Origin: Anoxybacillus ayderensis
GTDB lineage: Bacteria; Bacillota; Bacilli; Bacillales; Anoxybacillaceae
DNA length: 50,482 nt
Assembly (NCBI RefSeq): GCF_000833605.1
Contig: NZ_JXTG01000015.1
Coordinates: forward strand, 1-50,482
Reading direction: 5' to 3'
Below, piece after piece: positions 50,044-50,482 of this stretch; the first letter of the stretch is position 1; every line of letters starts with the position of its first letter. Below the pieces are notes generated by a model, which saw only the letters and a list, made by a program, of their open reading frames with translations, made no database searches and was not told where the DNA came from. Position numbers and translations under genes: made by a program.

Positions 50044-50482
<439 letters not shown>

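Overview
The window is a Firmicutes (Bacillaceae) chromosomal segment near the replication origin. Gene order follows the Bacillus subtilis 168 csfB-to-lysS block almost gene for gene. Protein sequences, a moderate GC content, AT-rich intergenic regions and some missing genes suggest a thermophilic relative such as Anoxybacillus or Geobacillus; the genus is an inference. The window opens in the 3' end of a 23S rRNA gene plus 5S rRNA and closes in the 5' part of the next 16S gene, so two rRNA operons in the same orientation flank about 49 kb of protein genes. Almost everything is on the + strand; abrB is the only clear minus-strand gene.

Layout. 1-575: 23S end and 5S. 656-889: csfB (anti-sigma Gin) with its own sigma-F-type promoter. 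970-5217: yaaO, tmk, holB, ricT, yabA (decarboxylase, dTMP kinase, clamp loader, phosphorelay and initiation control). 5273-6880: two RNA modification enzymes (trmN6, rsmI). 6915-7199: abrB, divergent from metS, with an array of Spo0A-box-like sites between them. 7686-13431: metS, tatD, yabE, rnmV, ksgA (aminoacylation, cell wall, rRNA maturation). 13505-17489: yabG, veg, ispE, purR, ridA, spoVG. 17675-25192: glmU, prs, ctc, pth, fin, mfd. 25388-31102: spoVT, yabM, yabN, rqcP, yabP, yabQ, divIC, yabR. 31240-31404: tRNA-Met and tRNA-Glu. 31581-35775: spoIIE, yabS, yabT. 35854-42543: tilS, hprT, ftsH, coaX, hslO, cysK. 42640-48247: the folate operon pabB-pabA-pabC-folP-folB-folK with dusB. 48315-49799: lysS. 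The end holds tandem rRNA promoters and the 16S start.

Housekeeping genes (translation, nucleotides, cell wall, folate) are interleaved with sporulation genes made at different stages: spoIIE (Spo0A), csfB/fin/yabS (sigma-F-like), yabPQ (sigma-E-like), spoVT (forespore) and yabG (sigma-K-like). This creates the problem of keeping sporulation genes silent while vegetative transcripts read through them.

Most interesting observation. Five genes (yabG, ctc, fin, yabP, yabS) share one layout. A long inverted repeat lies directly upstream of the gene. Its 3' arm contains the ribosome binding site. The best alternative-sigma promoter lies across the 5' arm and loop, so RNA started at that promoter lacks the 5' arm. 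Read-through RNA from the upstream vegetative gene would fold and hide the ribosome binding site, while RNA from the sporulation or stress promoter would be translated. This is inferred from sequence only, but it recurs with several different sigma classes. A second notable structure is the helically phased array of TTCGACAA sites between abrB and metS. Several genes usual at this locus in B. subtilis (xpaC-yaaN, darA-yaaR, yazA, sspF, yacD, yazB) are absent here. No mobile element, prophage, CRISPR array or obvious transfer signature was seen.
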